A stretch of DNA of 64,000 bases from Blautia faecis (GTDB taxonomy: Bacteria > Bacillota > Clostridia > Lachnospirales > Lachnospiraceae). Made by a program: the position numbers and the translations under genes. Of this stretch, positions 44,843-53,941 are shown piece by piece; the first letter of the stretch is position 1; every line of letters starts with the position of its first letter. Where the stretch lies: positions 1-64,000 of the forward strand of contig NZ_JAJCIA010000022.1 in NCBI RefSeq assembly GCF_020554845.1. The letters run 5' to 3'. Below the pieces are notes generated by a model, which had not been told where the DNA came from, did not search any database, and saw only the letters and a list, made by a program, of their open reading frames with translations.

Positions 44843-46381
44843 TTACGCATTTCTTCCGGTTCCAAGTCCGGCATAAGATGTACGTACAAGTGTGTCTTCT
44901 GTAATCTCATCTCCGGTCAGCTCGCCGGTCTTTTTGCCATTTGACAATACAACGATCCTGTCTGCGATTGCCATGATCTCTTTCAGCTCAGATGAGATAA
45001 CGATAATGGAAAGTCCTTTTTCCGCAAGGTCGTGAATGATCTCAAAGACCTCAGTCTTCGCACCGATATCAATACCACGGGAAGGCTCATCCAGAAGTAA
45101 GATCTTCGGCTTGGTCAAAAGTCCTTTGCCGATTACAACCTTCTGCTGGTTTCCACCGGACAGTGACAGGATTGGAAGTCTCTTGTCCGCCACTTTAATA
45201 TGGATATCCTTGATCTGCTCGTCAACTGCCGCATTCTCTGCTTTCTCGTCAAGGAACAGACCTTTTACATAATCCTTCATAGAAGAAATAGCGGTATTCT
45301 TGCCGATATCAAGAGTCTGGATCAAGCCCTGGCTCTGACGATCCTCAGGTACAAGAGCAAAACCGTTTTTGATCTGGGCGGCAACATCTTTGATATTTAA
45401 CTTTTTGCCCTCATAGAGTACATCACCGGTGTGTTCCGGATGAAGTCCCATCAAGCACTCAAACAGCTCGCTTCGTCCAGCTCCCAGAAGTCCGTAAACA
45501 CCAAGGACTTCACCTTTTTTCAGATCCAGGCTTACGTGGTCAAGAGTCCAGCCGCCGCCTTTTTTCGGAAGGCACATATCCTTAATTTCCAGCACCTTCG
45601 GCTGTTTGGAAAGGTCAATGCTTCTCTCAAAACGGTGATACTGGGTGTTCTTTCCAACCATATTCTCTACGATCCAGCTGAGCTCAATGTCCTTTACATC
45701 AGCATCTGCAACGTATTTTCCATCACGAAGAATGGTAACGTGATCGCCAATCTCCATGATTTCTTCCAGACGATGGGAAATATATACGATGGAAATTCCG
45801 GCTTCCAGAAGCTCTCTCATAATCTTAAAAAGCACCTTAACCTCTGCTGCAGAAAGAGAGGAAGTAGGCTCATCCATGATCAGAACACGTAAGTCATCCT
45901 GATTCAGATTTCGTGCGATTTCCACCATCTGCTGCTGTCCTACACGAAGATCTCCAACCATGGTTTCCGGTGGAATTTCATGTTCCAGACGCTGCAGGAT
46001 TTTTTTCGCACCCTCTGAATGGGCTTTGTCATCCAGGAAAAAGCCTTTCTTTTTCTCATGTCCCATAAAAATATTCTGGTAAACTGTCATATTCGGGAAA
46101 AGAGAAAGCTCCTGGTGGATGATTCCGATACCTTTTGCACGGGCTGCATTGGTATCCTTGAAGTAAACCTCCTGGCCGTCCATGTACATCTTGCCTGCTG
46201 AAGGCTGCTCGATTCCGGCGATCATCTTCATCAGGGTAGATTTTCCGGCACCGTTCTCACCGATCAGAACGTTTACCTTTCCTTTCAGAAGATCGAAGGA
46301 AACCTGATCCAGAGCTTTGGTTCCGGGATAAATTTTATCAATTTTTTCACAATGGAGAACAACATTCGGATCATCAAACAT
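44843..46381 (-). CDS. rbsA: Ribose ABC transporter ATP-binding protein
   Basis: A 512-residue fused double ATPase. The first half has Walker A IGENGAGKSTLMKM, signature-like RVGQQQMVEIARNL and Walker B VLIMDEPTSSLSA. The second half has the degenerate GLLGAGRSELFECL, a full LSGGNQQKVVIGKG and ILLLDEPSRGIDIGAK. This asymmetric pattern is normal for RbsA/MglA proteins. AGGAGG precedes the ATG and it follows the DUF2291 gene closely. Confidence 0.95.
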   Translation of the reverse strand: MFDDPNVVLHCEKIDKIYPGTKALDQVSFDLLKGKVNVLIGENGAGKSTLMKMIAGIEQPSAGKMYMDGQEVYFKDTNAARAKGIGIIHQELSLFPNMTVYQNIFMGHEKKKGFFLDDKAHSEGAKKILQRLEHEIPPETMVGDLRVGQQQMVEIARNLNQDDLRVLIMDEPTSSLSAAEVKVLFKIMRELLEAGISIVYISHRLEEIMEIGDHVTILRDGKYVADADVKDIELSWIVENMVGKNTQYHRFERSIDLSKQPKVLEIKDMCLPKKGGGWTLDHVSLDLKKGEVLGVYGLLGAGRSELFECLMGLHPEHTGDVLYEGKKLNIKDVAAQIKNGFALVPEDRQSQGLIQTLDIGKNTAISSMKDYVKGLFLDEKAENAAVDEQIKDIHIKVADKRLPILSLSGGNQQKVVIGKGLLTKPKILLLDEPSRGIDIGAKTEVFEIIHDLAEKGLSIIVISSELKEIMAIADRIVVLSNGKKTGELTGDEITEDTLVRTSYAGLGTGRNA

Positions 46382-46395
46382 AATGCTTCCTCCTT

Positions 46396-46983
46396 TTATT
46401 CAATCGTCAGCTCAACTGCTGTAACAGATACTGCATCTGTACCGGCTTCTGCGCCGCCTGTAAATGTAACAGTCTTGCCAACTACATTTTCGTCGATTCC
46501 AAGTGGGTCAATTACCTGTGCAAGCGCCTGCTTGTTCAGTTCTTTTCCATAGCTTGACCATTCTGTCTGGTTGGTAAAGCTTTCAAAATTCTTCAGAGAC
46601 TGAAGGTCACGGATGGCTGTGCTGGAGTTCGGTCCATCTGTCCGGACCTGAACCTCTGTAGTTCCGGTATATCCATCCAGTTCTACTATCAGATAATGTT
46701 TCGGGGTGTCTGTATTGTATTCTTTGATTTTTCCTGTGCCTTTTACTGCAGTTGTTTCTGTAATTCCATCACCATTTAATATTTCAGAAAGATCCTGTGC
46801 CTTATCGGAAATGTCCGCTACAACGGCTCCCCAGTCACCCTGGGACTCTGCTGCGGAATCAAATTCCTGTTTTCCTGTATAAGAAGCTTCTTCGCCAATG
46901 GGCACTACAGTTACAACACCACAGCCGGTGAAGGTTACTGCTGTACATGCGGCCAGAACTGCCAAAATTCTTCTGCTTTTCAT
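46396..46983 (-). CDS. DUF2291-family lipoprotein of the sugar ABC operon
   Basis: The signal sequence MKSRRILAVLAACTAVTFTG ends in a cysteine, a lipobox consistent with a lipid-anchored protein. The remaining 170 or so residues are beta-rich (YLIVELDGYTGTTEVQVRTD; TVTFTGGAEAGTDAVSVTAV) and match DUF2291, which is regularly found between binding protein and ATPase genes of pentose-type importers. Its role is not established; a membrane-anchored helper for the soluble binding protein is possible, given that the binding protein here lacks a lipobox. ATG 46983 suits the GGGAGAG site better than 46989. Confidence 0.85.
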   Translation of the reverse strand: MKSRRILAVLAACTAVTFTGCGVVTVVPIGEEASYTGKQEFDSAAESQGDWGAVVADISDKAQDLSEILNGDGITETTAVKGTGKIKEYNTDTPKHYLIVELDGYTGTTEVQVRTDGPNSSTAIRDLQSLKNFESFTNQTEWSSYGKELNKQALAQVIDPLGIDENVVGKTVTFTGGAEAGTDAVSVTAVELTIE

Positions 46984-47003
46984 AATCATCTCTCCCTGCT
47001 TTC

Positions 47004-47035
47004 TATTATAAAAGGCGGCGCTGGCGCACCGCCTT
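47004..47035 (-). terminator. Terminator-like hairpin between rbsB and the DUF2291 gene
   Basis: GGCGGTGCGC/GCGCCGCC on the minus strand (47014-47033) forms an eight-pair GC-rich stem followed by TTTTATAAT. It follows a family A repeat in the same gap and probably lowers expression of the downstream transporter genes relative to rbsB. Confidence 0.7.
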
Positions 47036-47037
47036 CC

Positions 47038-47119
47038 AAAGCGTGTTTAAAAAGACTTTCTGCAAAATATACCACAAAGCGGGGCATGCAGATTGTGCGA
47101 ATAATTTTTCAAACACTCG
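47038..47119. repeat. Family A repeat inside the ribose operon
   Basis: The 82-bp copy starts AAAGCGTGTTTAAAAAGACT and ends AATAATTTTTCAAACACTCG. Its left arm is joined to the right third of the full-length form (ACCACAAAGCGGGGCATGCA region), so the centre is deleted. It sits between rbsB and DUF2291. Confidence 0.75.
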
Positions 47120-47157
47120 TTCATTTTTTTATAAAAATCTGTTTCCTGGCAGCCAGA

Positions 47158-48141
47158 TTATTTAGCTTCTGGTTCTGTGTAAACAAATGCGTTCAGGCAA
47201 TCTGTGTTGTCAGCTGTGATTGCTACACAAGGAACAAGCTGTTTCTCTTCTTCCGGAGCTGTACCGTTAAGGTAAGCGTCTGCCTGCTCAACTGCCATCT
47301 CAGTGATCAGAGCGATCTGCTGAAGAGCGGTACCAACCATGTCACCAGATTTGATGTAAGCGTTTGCTTCGTCAGATCCGTCAAGACCGATGATCTTAAT
47401 GTCGTTACGTCCTGCATCCAGGCAAGCCTGAACAGCACCACATGCCATTGTGTCATTACCGCAGATAATACCGGTGATCTCTGGATTGGACTGAAGGATT
47501 GCTTCTGTCTTCTCATAAGCTTCTGTCTGATCCCAGTTAGCGGACTGCTGAGCTACCATCTCAAGATCCTCATACTCATCAATTACAGAATGGTAGTTAT
47601 CAGAACGAACCTGGCAGTTTGTATCGGATTCAAGTCCAAGGAGCTCTGCGTATTTGCCTTCGTAGTTCATAGCCTCAACCCATACTTCTGCGATTGCTGC
47701 TGCACCCTGTGCGTTATCTGCAACGATCTGTGCTACTGCAAGTCCGGACTGGTTGATCTCACGGTCGATAAGGAAAGTCGGGATTCCAGCGTCATATGCT
47801 TTCTGAACTGCTTCGATGGAAGCATCTGCACCAGCGTTATCGCAAATGATTGCTGCTGCGCCATCGTTGATAGCTGCTTCGAAAAGCTCAAGCTGTGTAG
47901 CAGCGTCGTCATCGTGGGAAGCACATTTTACTTCGTATCCAAGTTCTTCAGCTTTTTCTTTCGCAATTACCTGCTCTGTGTTGAAGAATGGGTTAGATGT
48001 GGAAGGTGTGATACAGTAAATGATCTTGCTTCCGCCGCCTGGAAGTAATTCTGCATTCTCTTCAGCCATTACCGGAACTGTCATTAAACCTCCAACCATC
48101 GCTGCTGTCATAGCCAATGCCATTGCTTTTCTTGCTTTCAT
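47158..48141 (-). CDS. rbsB: Ribose-type ABC transporter substrate-binding protein
   Basis: The 327-residue protein has a signal peptide ending VPVMAEENAE without a lipobox cysteine. The mature part is a Peripla_BP_4 domain with IIYCITPSTSNPFFNTEQVI, AAIICDNAGADASIEAVQKA, GIPTFLIDREIN, ITGIICGNDTMACGAVQACL and IKIIGLDGSDEANAYIKSGD. These match ribose-binding proteins and relatives. AAGGAGG precedes the ATG. As first gene of the operon, followed by a hairpin, it should be the most abundant product. Confidence 0.92.
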   Translation of the reverse strand: MKARKAMALAMTAAMVGGLMTVPVMAEENAELLPGGGSKIIYCITPSTSNPFFNTEQVIAKEKAEELGYEVKCASHDDDAATQLELFEAAINDGAAAIICDNAGADASIEAVQKAYDAGIPTFLIDREINQSGLAVAQIVADNAQGAAAIAEVWVEAMNYEGKYAELLGLESDTNCQVRSDNYHSVIDEYEDLEMVAQQSANWDQTEAYEKTEAILQSNPEITGIICGNDTMACGAVQACLDAGRNDIKIIGLDGSDEANAYIKSGDMVGTALQQIALITEMAVEQADAYLNGTAPEEEKQLVPCVAITADNTDCLNAFVYTEPEAK

Positions 48142-48213
48142 AAATACGTCCTCCTTGAAATATAATTAAGATCTGTTTTTGTTCGGTTTTCTCTCCGAAC
48201 TGTTGATAATTTG

Positions 48214-48241
48214 ATTATAAACGTTTGTATAAATATTTCAA
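48214..48241 (-). promoter_or_regulatory. Promoter and candidate operator of the ribose operon
   Basis: Minus-strand TTGAAA (48236-48241), spacer of 16 bp, TATAAT (48214-48219). The spacer holds ACAAACGTTTAT with AAACGTTT as a CG-centred palindrome, a typical LacI-family core. A repressor bound here would block polymerase. Confidence 0.7.
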
Positions 48242-48357
48242 TAATTTTTTTAGTTTTATGTGTTATTTTGTATGAATGCACAAGGTTTTCGTTGTGATTT
48301 TAGTAAGCTTTTACTATAAAATTCATGTGTTTCCAACTATCCATTCGTGCATTTATG

Positions 48358-48379
48358 TAAATGTTTATATAAACATTTA
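48358..48379. promoter_or_regulatory. Perfect 22-bp palindrome upstream of the ribose promoter
   Basis: TAAATGTTTATATAAACATT plus TA reads the same on both strands, centred between 48368 and 48369, about 120 bp upstream of the rbsB -35 box. It could be a distal operator. The rest of 48242-48483 has one small hairpin (48441-48463) and no gene. Confidence 0.5.
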
Positions 48380-48483
48380 TAAACAGTATGTAAAACATAA
48401 TATAAATTTTGCGCGTTATGGAGACGGCTGCCAAGACTATCCAGAGCTAGGCAACAGCTCTGGTGAATAAGACCTGTTCTCTG

Positions 48484-48539
48484 CAAAAAATAAGGCAATC
48501 ACCAAGGTCTCATGCAAACATGGACTTTGGTGACTGCCT
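48484..48539 (-). terminator. Terminator of the ribokinase gene
   Basis: A 17-bp stem (48493-48509 with 48523-48539, two mismatches) is followed by TTATTTTTTG on the minus strand. Confidence 0.88.
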
Positions 48540-48570
48540 CACACAGATACACGCTTATGCAATTTGAAAT

Positions 48571-49461
48571 CTACAACATTCCCAGCTCTTTCTTCACTTC
48601 ATCCGCTCTCGGAATGGACGGTGTAGCGCCTGGTCTTGAAACAGCAATGGAGGAGGCCTTTGCAGCCATTCTCAGCGCCTCCTGGATGGATCTGCCCTCG
48701 ATAACTGCAGCAATGAAATATCCTGTAAATGTATCACCAGCCGCTGTGGTATCCACAGCTTTTACCTTGAAAATATCCTGGAAAACTTTTTCTTTTCCAT
48801 CATAATAAACAGCGCCGTCACTTCCAAGTGTAAGCACGAAACGTGCATTAGGAAATTTCGCAGCCATGGCATCCAGGATCTGATCTTTATCCTTGCAGCC
48901 AGTAATCTGTTCACCTTCAATTTCGTTTACGAGAAACAGATAAACCTTACTGAGATCGCAGGTGCTCAGCTTGTCATCAAAAGGTGACGGATTCATAACG
49001 ATCTTCATCTTTTTCTCATAAGCCTGGTCAATAATGTAGTCCAGCATATTGATCTCATTCTGCAGAATCAGATAGTCTCCTTCTCCAAAATCAGCAAGAA
49101 CTTCATCTACAAATTCCTTTGTCTGCATCTGGTTGGTTCCACCGTATAAAATGATGCAGTTCTGGGCATTTTTGTCCACCTGGATCATGGTATGACCACC
49201 CTTTACCGGAAGTCTGCGGATATATTTGGTGTTTACACCAGCTTCCTTACAAGCCTCTAACAGAATATCTCCATCTGTTCCCACGATTCCCGCATGATAA
49301 ACCGGCACCCCAGCCTTCGCCAGTGCAATAGACTGGTTCAGTCCTTTTCCCCCGCTGAAAACTTCCAGCTTGGAAGAATGCTGGGTTTCACCGCCTACAA
49401 TGATGTGATCTACGGAATACACGTAGTCTACGTTTAATGAACCGTAATTTAGTACTTTCAT
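48571..49461 (-). CDS. rbsK: Ribokinase (PfkB family)
   Basis: Ribokinase phosphorylates ribose at O5. The 296-residue protein has the N-terminal sugar signature VFSGGKGLNQSIALAKAGVP and the C-terminal ATP/anion-hole signature VDTTAAGDTFTGYFIAAV, whose aspartate is the catalytic base. GGAGGG precedes the ATG. It has its own promoter and terminator between the ribose operon and the nucleoside cluster, so it can serve both. Other pentoses remain possible, as PfkB enzymes vary in substrate. Confidence 0.92.
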   Translation of the reverse strand: MKVLNYGSLNVDYVYSVDHIIVGGETQHSSKLEVFSGGKGLNQSIALAKAGVPVYHAGIVGTDGDILLEACKEAGVNTKYIRRLPVKGGHTMIQVDKNAQNCIILYGGTNQMQTKEFVDEVLADFGEGDYLILQNEINMLDYIIDQAYEKKMKIVMNPSPFDDKLSTCDLSKVYLFLVNEIEGEQITGCKDKDQILDAMAAKFPNARFVLTLGSDGAVYYDGKEKVFQDIFKVKAVDTTAAGDTFTGYFIAAVIEGRSIQEALRMAAKASSIAVSRPGATPSIPRADEVKKELGML

Positions 49462-49536
49462 GTAAAAATCCCTCCGTTTTTCATTGCTTATTTCGTTTTA
49501 CTGTACAAATTTCATCTGAACAATATTTATGTCTAT

Positions 49537-49565
49537 ATTATGTTGTAAAACTATCCCTACGTCAA
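49537..49565 (-). promoter_or_regulatory. Predicted promoter of rbsK
   Basis: TTGACG (49560-49565) and CATAAT (49537-49542) on the minus strand with 17-bp spacing. Confidence 0.5.
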
Positions 49566-49589
49566 TCAGAATTTCATCGTTGTCACCAA

Positions 49590-49627
49590 AAGAAAAAGCG
49601 GCTCAATCCATTTTCACGATTAAGCCG
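49590..49627 (-). terminator. Terminator after the nucleoside hydrolase gene
   Basis: GCGGCTTAATC and GATTGAGCCGC pair on the minus strand with one G-U, followed by TTTTTCTTTT. This separates the nucleoside operon from rbsK. Confidence 0.85.
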
Positions 49628-49672
49628 CATTCTTTTATTCATAGTAATATCTACAGCCGCAGACACATCTTA

Positions 49673-50728
49673 TTACTTCGGAGCCTTCTGCAGTTTACTG
49701 AACATATCTCCCAGAAGTGCATCACGATAAATAAACCGAACCAGTCGCATCTCATGTCTTGTTTCATCCTGCTCCCATTTTAAATCCTGGGTCAGACGCG
49801 GCGTTGGAACCAAAGTGGATGGACACCAGTTTGGATTCACTACATAACCTACTGTAGATATATCCCAGATAATCCTTGAAGGCGAAAGCATGGAATCTGT
49901 CTTCGGTGCACCCTCATCGCCATAATCATCCAGCCCTGCACAATATGTCTGATGGAAAAGATCCAGCCAGTTCTGTGCCATTTCCTGTGACATCTGGCTT
50001 GTAACAGTCTCGCAAAGGTATGTTCCCACTTTACTTTTATCTTTAATATGATATTCCAGCTCTGGACCGGTAACAGAAAGATAAGAAGCAACAGACATAC
50101 ACGGTACTAGCACCAGCGGAACGCCGCTATCCAGAATTACCTGAGAAGCCAGCACGTCCTGTCCAAGGTTAAACTCAATTGCATGCGGCCAGTACAACGG
50201 CTGTCCAGACAACCATACAACAACCATTTTCTTGATGATTTCGGGATCCATCAAAATAGCGGAAGCAACGTTTGTAATCTCGCCAATTGCAATGACATAA
50301 AGTACATCTTCACATTCATGAACTCTTTTTACCAGATCCCTGGCAGCATCACTGTCCACGGGCTGATCTTTCACCGTCATGTACCTCTCAGATCCGCGGA
50401 ATACTCTGTCTTTAAAATCCTCTCTTCCAAGAAGACCTAACAGCTTCAGGATTTCCTGGTAACTCAATTCAAGACCTTCCTTAAGATTTCCGGTCATAGG
50501 AATTGCCACACCATCGGTCTGCATCAACCGAGCAAAGAAATCTGAGGAAAAAGGGGCTGCATAGATTGCTTCCATCTGTATTTTTTCTGGTGAAAGCATT
50601 GCATATGAAATTGCAAACTGATCATCAACTTCATTATATGTATCTGAATCAATGACAACGTGGATTTTTTTTCGGGGAGGTTCCAGACGCTGTCTGCGCT
50701 CCTCTGGTGTTATAACTGGATATTTCAT
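49673..50728 (-). CDS. Nucleoside hydrolase-family protein
   Basis: The 351-residue protein resembles inosine-uridine preferring nucleoside hydrolases, which cut the N-glycosidic bond to free base and ribose. The calcium-binding N-terminal motif is present as HVVIDSDTYNEVDDQFAISY, a variant of the usual DTDPGxDDAxAL. YVIAIGEITNVASAILMDPE and VWLSGQPLYWPHAIEFNLGQ fit the core. AAGGAG precedes the ATG. It is the last gene of an ABC importer operon, suggesting that the importer carries nucleosides. A different N-riboside could be the real substrate. Confidence 0.82.
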   Translation of the reverse strand: MKYPVITPEERRQRLEPPRKKIHVVIDSDTYNEVDDQFAISYAMLSPEKIQMEAIYAAPFSSDFFARLMQTDGVAIPMTGNLKEGLELSYQEILKLLGLLGREDFKDRVFRGSERYMTVKDQPVDSDAARDLVKRVHECEDVLYVIAIGEITNVASAILMDPEIIKKMVVVWLSGQPLYWPHAIEFNLGQDVLASQVILDSGVPLVLVPCMSVASYLSVTGPELEYHIKDKSKVGTYLCETVTSQMSQEMAQNWLDLFHQTYCAGLDDYGDEGAPKTDSMLSPSRIIWDISTVGYVVNPNWCPSTLVPTPRLTQDLKWEQDETRHEMRLVRFIYRDALLGDMFSKLQKAPK

Positions 50729-50752
50729 TTTTTATGACTCCTTTCCAAGCAT

Positions 50753-51721
50753 TTATGAAGCACTCATAGCCTTTTGTCTGGCTGCTCTTTTTTCCTTGAG
50801 TTCTTCTATTCTTCCTGAATTCTCAAACAAAATCATTACAACCAGAAGGAAGAATCCAAGTACAACATTCTGGAATGTATCCGGAAGCCCTACTGCGATC
50901 AAACCGATAAAAATAATATTTAATGTAAACTGTGCGATAAATATTCCAATCGTCAGATCACAGATCCGCTGTAATACCAATGCCAACAGAACGCTGATCA
51001 ACGGTTTAAACATAATTGTTACACTTCCAAGACTCGTCTGTGCCCCAACAGAGCCAGACTGACTTAGTGTAAGAATTGCAGCGATTCCGATAAATACACT
51101 TCCATATACGAATGATTTGCATTTTACCAGATCTGTTTTGATACCGGAGTTTTTCGCAACGGCTTCATTACTTCCTACAGCTCTCATATGGAAACTGAAT
51201 ACAGTATGATTAAATACAAAGTAAAACAAAACAGCTGATAGCAGGAAGATAATAACAATATTTGGAGAAGAACCAAAAATTGCATATTTATTATCAATTT
51301 GTACAAATCCGTAATGTCCTGCAAGTTTTGAACCAATGATTTCAAACACCATTGCCAGACCCATTGTCAATACAAGTGACGGAATTTTTAACCACCAGTT
51401 CAAAACACCTGTAATAATACCGACAACAATGGCACTGATAATTGCACCAAGGATCATTCCTGCAAACCCATACTGGGCTGCAAGAAGACCGCCGATAACA
51501 CCGCTGATGACCAGACGTGAGCCAATGGTGAAATCGAATACTCCACAGATATTACCATAAGCAATGGCATATGCTGTGATAGTAGGTATAATTGTCTGAA
51601 TAAAAATTGTATAAATACAATTCCAGTTACTGAACCTTTCAAAGCAAATAACCAAGAAGATCAGATAAACGATTACAGGCAGCATGATTACTTTCAGTGT
51701 ATTTATCAAAAATCGTTTCAT
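50753..51721 (-). CDS. Sugar/nucleoside ABC transporter permease (second of two)
   Basis: The 322-residue BPD_transp_2 family permease has 8-10 membrane segments (ICGVFDFTIGSRLVISGVIG; LNWWLKIPSLVLTMGLAMVF) and the conserved RAVGSNEAVAKNSGIKTDLV. It differs considerably from the permease at 52976, so the two probably form a heterodimer. It lies between the binding-protein and nucleoside hydrolase genes. Confidence 0.9.
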   Translation of the reverse strand: MKRFLINTLKVIMLPVIVYLIFLVICFERFSNWNCIYTIFIQTIIPTITAYAIAYGNICGVFDFTIGSRLVISGVIGGLLAAQYGFAGMILGAIISAIVVGIITGVLNWWLKIPSLVLTMGLAMVFEIIGSKLAGHYGFVQIDNKYAIFGSSPNIVIIFLLSAVLFYFVFNHTVFSFHMRAVGSNEAVAKNSGIKTDLVKCKSFVYGSVFIGIAAILTLSQSGSVGAQTSLGSVTIMFKPLISVLLALVLQRICDLTIGIFIAQFTLNIIFIGLIAVGLPDTFQNVVLGFFLLVVMILFENSGRIEELKEKRAARQKAMSAS

Positions 51722-51763
51722 ATAAATTTCATCTCCTTATTTTGCAATTGCATTTACAACTGC

Positions 51764-52900
51764 TTATTTGCTGTGACGCTCAACTACATCAGCAATAGAG
51801 AAGGTAGAAATCAGATCATTCATGTAGTCCATATCAATATCAGCATTGTAGAATTTGATCATTTTTTCTTTAATTTCGTCTGATGTGTAAACCGGCTCGT
51901 CGCCAAGGAAATACTCGTTGAACTGATCAGCTTCATCTGCTGTTGTAAGTTCAAGGTAAGGTGTAATAATGTTTGTAGGTCCATCTTCAACGATCGGAGT
52001 ACCAATAACTTTGTTTACAAGGATAACTGCAGATACAAGCGGGTCAATCTGCTGCTGTCCACCGTAAGATACATGGAAAGTACCCTCTTTCAGGTAATCG
52101 CCAAGAGTTGTCTCGAAATCAATACGTCCGACTTTGATATCGCCAGCTTTACCATGGTCTGCAAGGGCTTTTTCAATTGTAGGAATTGCACCGCCGCAGT
52201 ATGTTCCAAGTACCAGAATACCATTCATTTCCGGATATGCTGCAATATAACTCTCAATAGTCTTTGTCATATCTGTTGTTACAGTAATATCATAAGTTGT
52301 GTTCAAAATATTTACGCCAGCTTCTTCTGCACCTTCAGCAGCACCTTTATCACGAAGATCGGAAGAAGTATCACCTTTTGCAATATTGATAACACCTAAA
52401 TCTGTCACACCCATGTCTGCCATTGATTTTACAATGTTAGAAGCGCAAGTCTCATCATCCTCATTGCAGCCGCCAGCGAACCATTCAGAATCATACATAG
52501 CTTCGCGGATGTCGTCATCGCTGATCGTACGGAACATTGTGCCCCAGTAAACACCAGCATCTGCACACATTGCATCAACTGCAGGAAGCATGGAATCAGA
52601 AGCCGGCATGAAAAGAATACCATCAACATCACGGCTGATCAGCTCACTGATATTATCGATCAGTCCGTCTGCGGAGTTATCAGTTACTACGTTTACCAGC
52701 TCGCCACCTGCTGATTCTACCGCAGCTTTTACGTTGTTGTAAATGGAAATCCAGGTTGGGTCTGTATTTGCAGTATCCCACGGAAATCCGATTTTGAACG
52801 GTTCCGGATCGGAGTTCTCTGCATATACGCTCACGCCAGAGAACATTGTTGCGGTCAGTGCTACTGTCATCCCGATTGCCATAAGTCTTCTTAATTTCAT
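51764..52900 (-). CDS. Sugar/nucleoside ABC transporter substrate-binding protein
   Basis: ATG 52900 follows AAGGAGG by about 7 nt. The 378-residue protein has a signal peptide (MKLRRLMAIGMTVALTATMF then SGVSVYAENSD) with AxA-like cleavage and no lipobox cysteine. The mature part is a Peripla_BP_4-type domain (FKIGFPWDTANTDPTWISIY; DGILFMPASDSMLPAVDAMC; MNGILVLGTYCGGAIPTIEK). It is highly acidic. The ligand is inferred from the nucleoside hydrolase downstream. Confidence 0.9.
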   Translation of the reverse strand: MKLRRLMAIGMTVALTATMFSGVSVYAENSDPEPFKIGFPWDTANTDPTWISIYNNVKAAVESAGGELVNVVTDNSADGLIDNISELISRDVDGILFMPASDSMLPAVDAMCADAGVYWGTMFRTISDDDIREAMYDSEWFAGGCNEDDETCASNIVKSMADMGVTDLGVINIAKGDTSSDLRDKGAAEGAEEAGVNILNTTYDITVTTDMTKTIESYIAAYPEMNGILVLGTYCGGAIPTIEKALADHGKAGDIKVGRIDFETTLGDYLKEGTFHVSYGGQQQIDPLVSAVILVNKVIGTPIVEDGPTNIITPYLELTTADEADQFNEYFLGDEPVYTSDEIKEKMIKFYNADIDMDYMNDLISTFSIADVVERHSK

Positions 52901-52975
52901 GTTTCTTTCCTCCTTGAAAATTATATAGTTTTTATTTTTTGAGCAAATGCTCATAGTTACAAGTTCAAAATCTGC

Positions 52976-53929
52976 TTACTTGATTACCGCCGCACTTCTG
53001 CGGTCAAAAGAAATTGCTACTACTACCACAAGAAGAATTCCCTGTACCACCTGTTGTGTCAATCCGTCAATTCCCACAAGGGACATTCCACTCTTTAACA
53101 ATGCCATTGCCACACTTCCAATAATTGCTGCACGGAACTTTACATTCCAGCCGCCGGAGAGAGGCATTCCACCAAACAATACGGCCAGAAGTACATCAAA
53201 CTCAAATGCATTTCCAGTTTTCGATGAAGCTGTGCAGGCTCTTACCAAAGTAAAAAATCCAACCAGACCACAAATCAGACCAACTAGCATAAAGGAAAGC
53301 ATCCTTGTTTTTTCCACATTAACTCCAGATTGTCTTGCCGCTTCCCTGGAAGCTCCAACCGCCCGGCAGTTCTTTCCGAATGCACATTTCTGAAACAATG
53401 TTCCTGATACAACAAGAACAATTATCATTGTAAGAATCTTTACCCAGTCTTCATCAAACACTCGCATGGAAATCGGGATTCCCACGGAGCCATTAAGGAA
53501 ATACGTTGTCAGTCCCCTGAAAATAAAGGAAATCGCCAATGTTCCAATGAAAGATTCCACTCTCAGATAAGCTGTGGCGAAACCGCTTAGCAGTCCGATT
53601 CCGGTTCCGGTAAGAAGTGCCACCGGTAAAATCAGTGCTGGGCTGATGGTTGCGGAAAAAGCTCCCATTGCTGCGGAAAATCCCACAATAGCTCCCACAG
53701 AAAGATCCAGTTCACCAAGAGCCATAACAAAAGTATACATCATGGAACATAAGGCAATGCTGAAAAAGTTATTAAAAATGTTCATCAGGTTTCGCTGTCC
53801 CAAAAGTTTTCCGCCTGTCAGTATCTCAAATAATACAAGAACTAATATCAGACCCAGGAATGCGAAATTGTTTACCAACAATTCTTTTATGTTTGTTTTT
53901 GGAGTCTCTGACGCTTTGCTGTTTTCCAT
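52976..53929 (-). CDS. Sugar/nucleoside ABC transporter permease (first of two)
   Basis: ATG 53929 is placed 5-6 nt after AGGGGTGA; a GTG three codons earlier is an alternative. The 317 residues form a BPD_transp_2 permease (FVMALGELDLSVGAIVGFSA; VESFIGTLAISFIFRGLTTY; CRAVGASREAARQSGVNVEK; LFGGMPLSGGWNVKFRAAII). It is only 12 bp from the ATPase gene. Confidence 0.92.
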   Translation of the reverse strand: MENSKASETPKTNIKELLVNNFAFLGLILVLVLFEILTGGKLLGQRNLMNIFNNFFSIALCSMMYTFVMALGELDLSVGAIVGFSAAMGAFSATISPALILPVALLTGTGIGLLSGFATAYLRVESFIGTLAISFIFRGLTTYFLNGSVGIPISMRVFDEDWVKILTMIIVLVVSGTLFQKCAFGKNCRAVGASREAARQSGVNVEKTRMLSFMLVGLICGLVGFFTLVRACTASSKTGNAFEFDVLLAVLFGGMPLSGGWNVKFRAAIIGSVAMALLKSGMSLVGIDGLTQQVVQGILLVVVVAISFDRRSAAVIK

Positions 53930-53941
53930 CCTGCTCACCCC

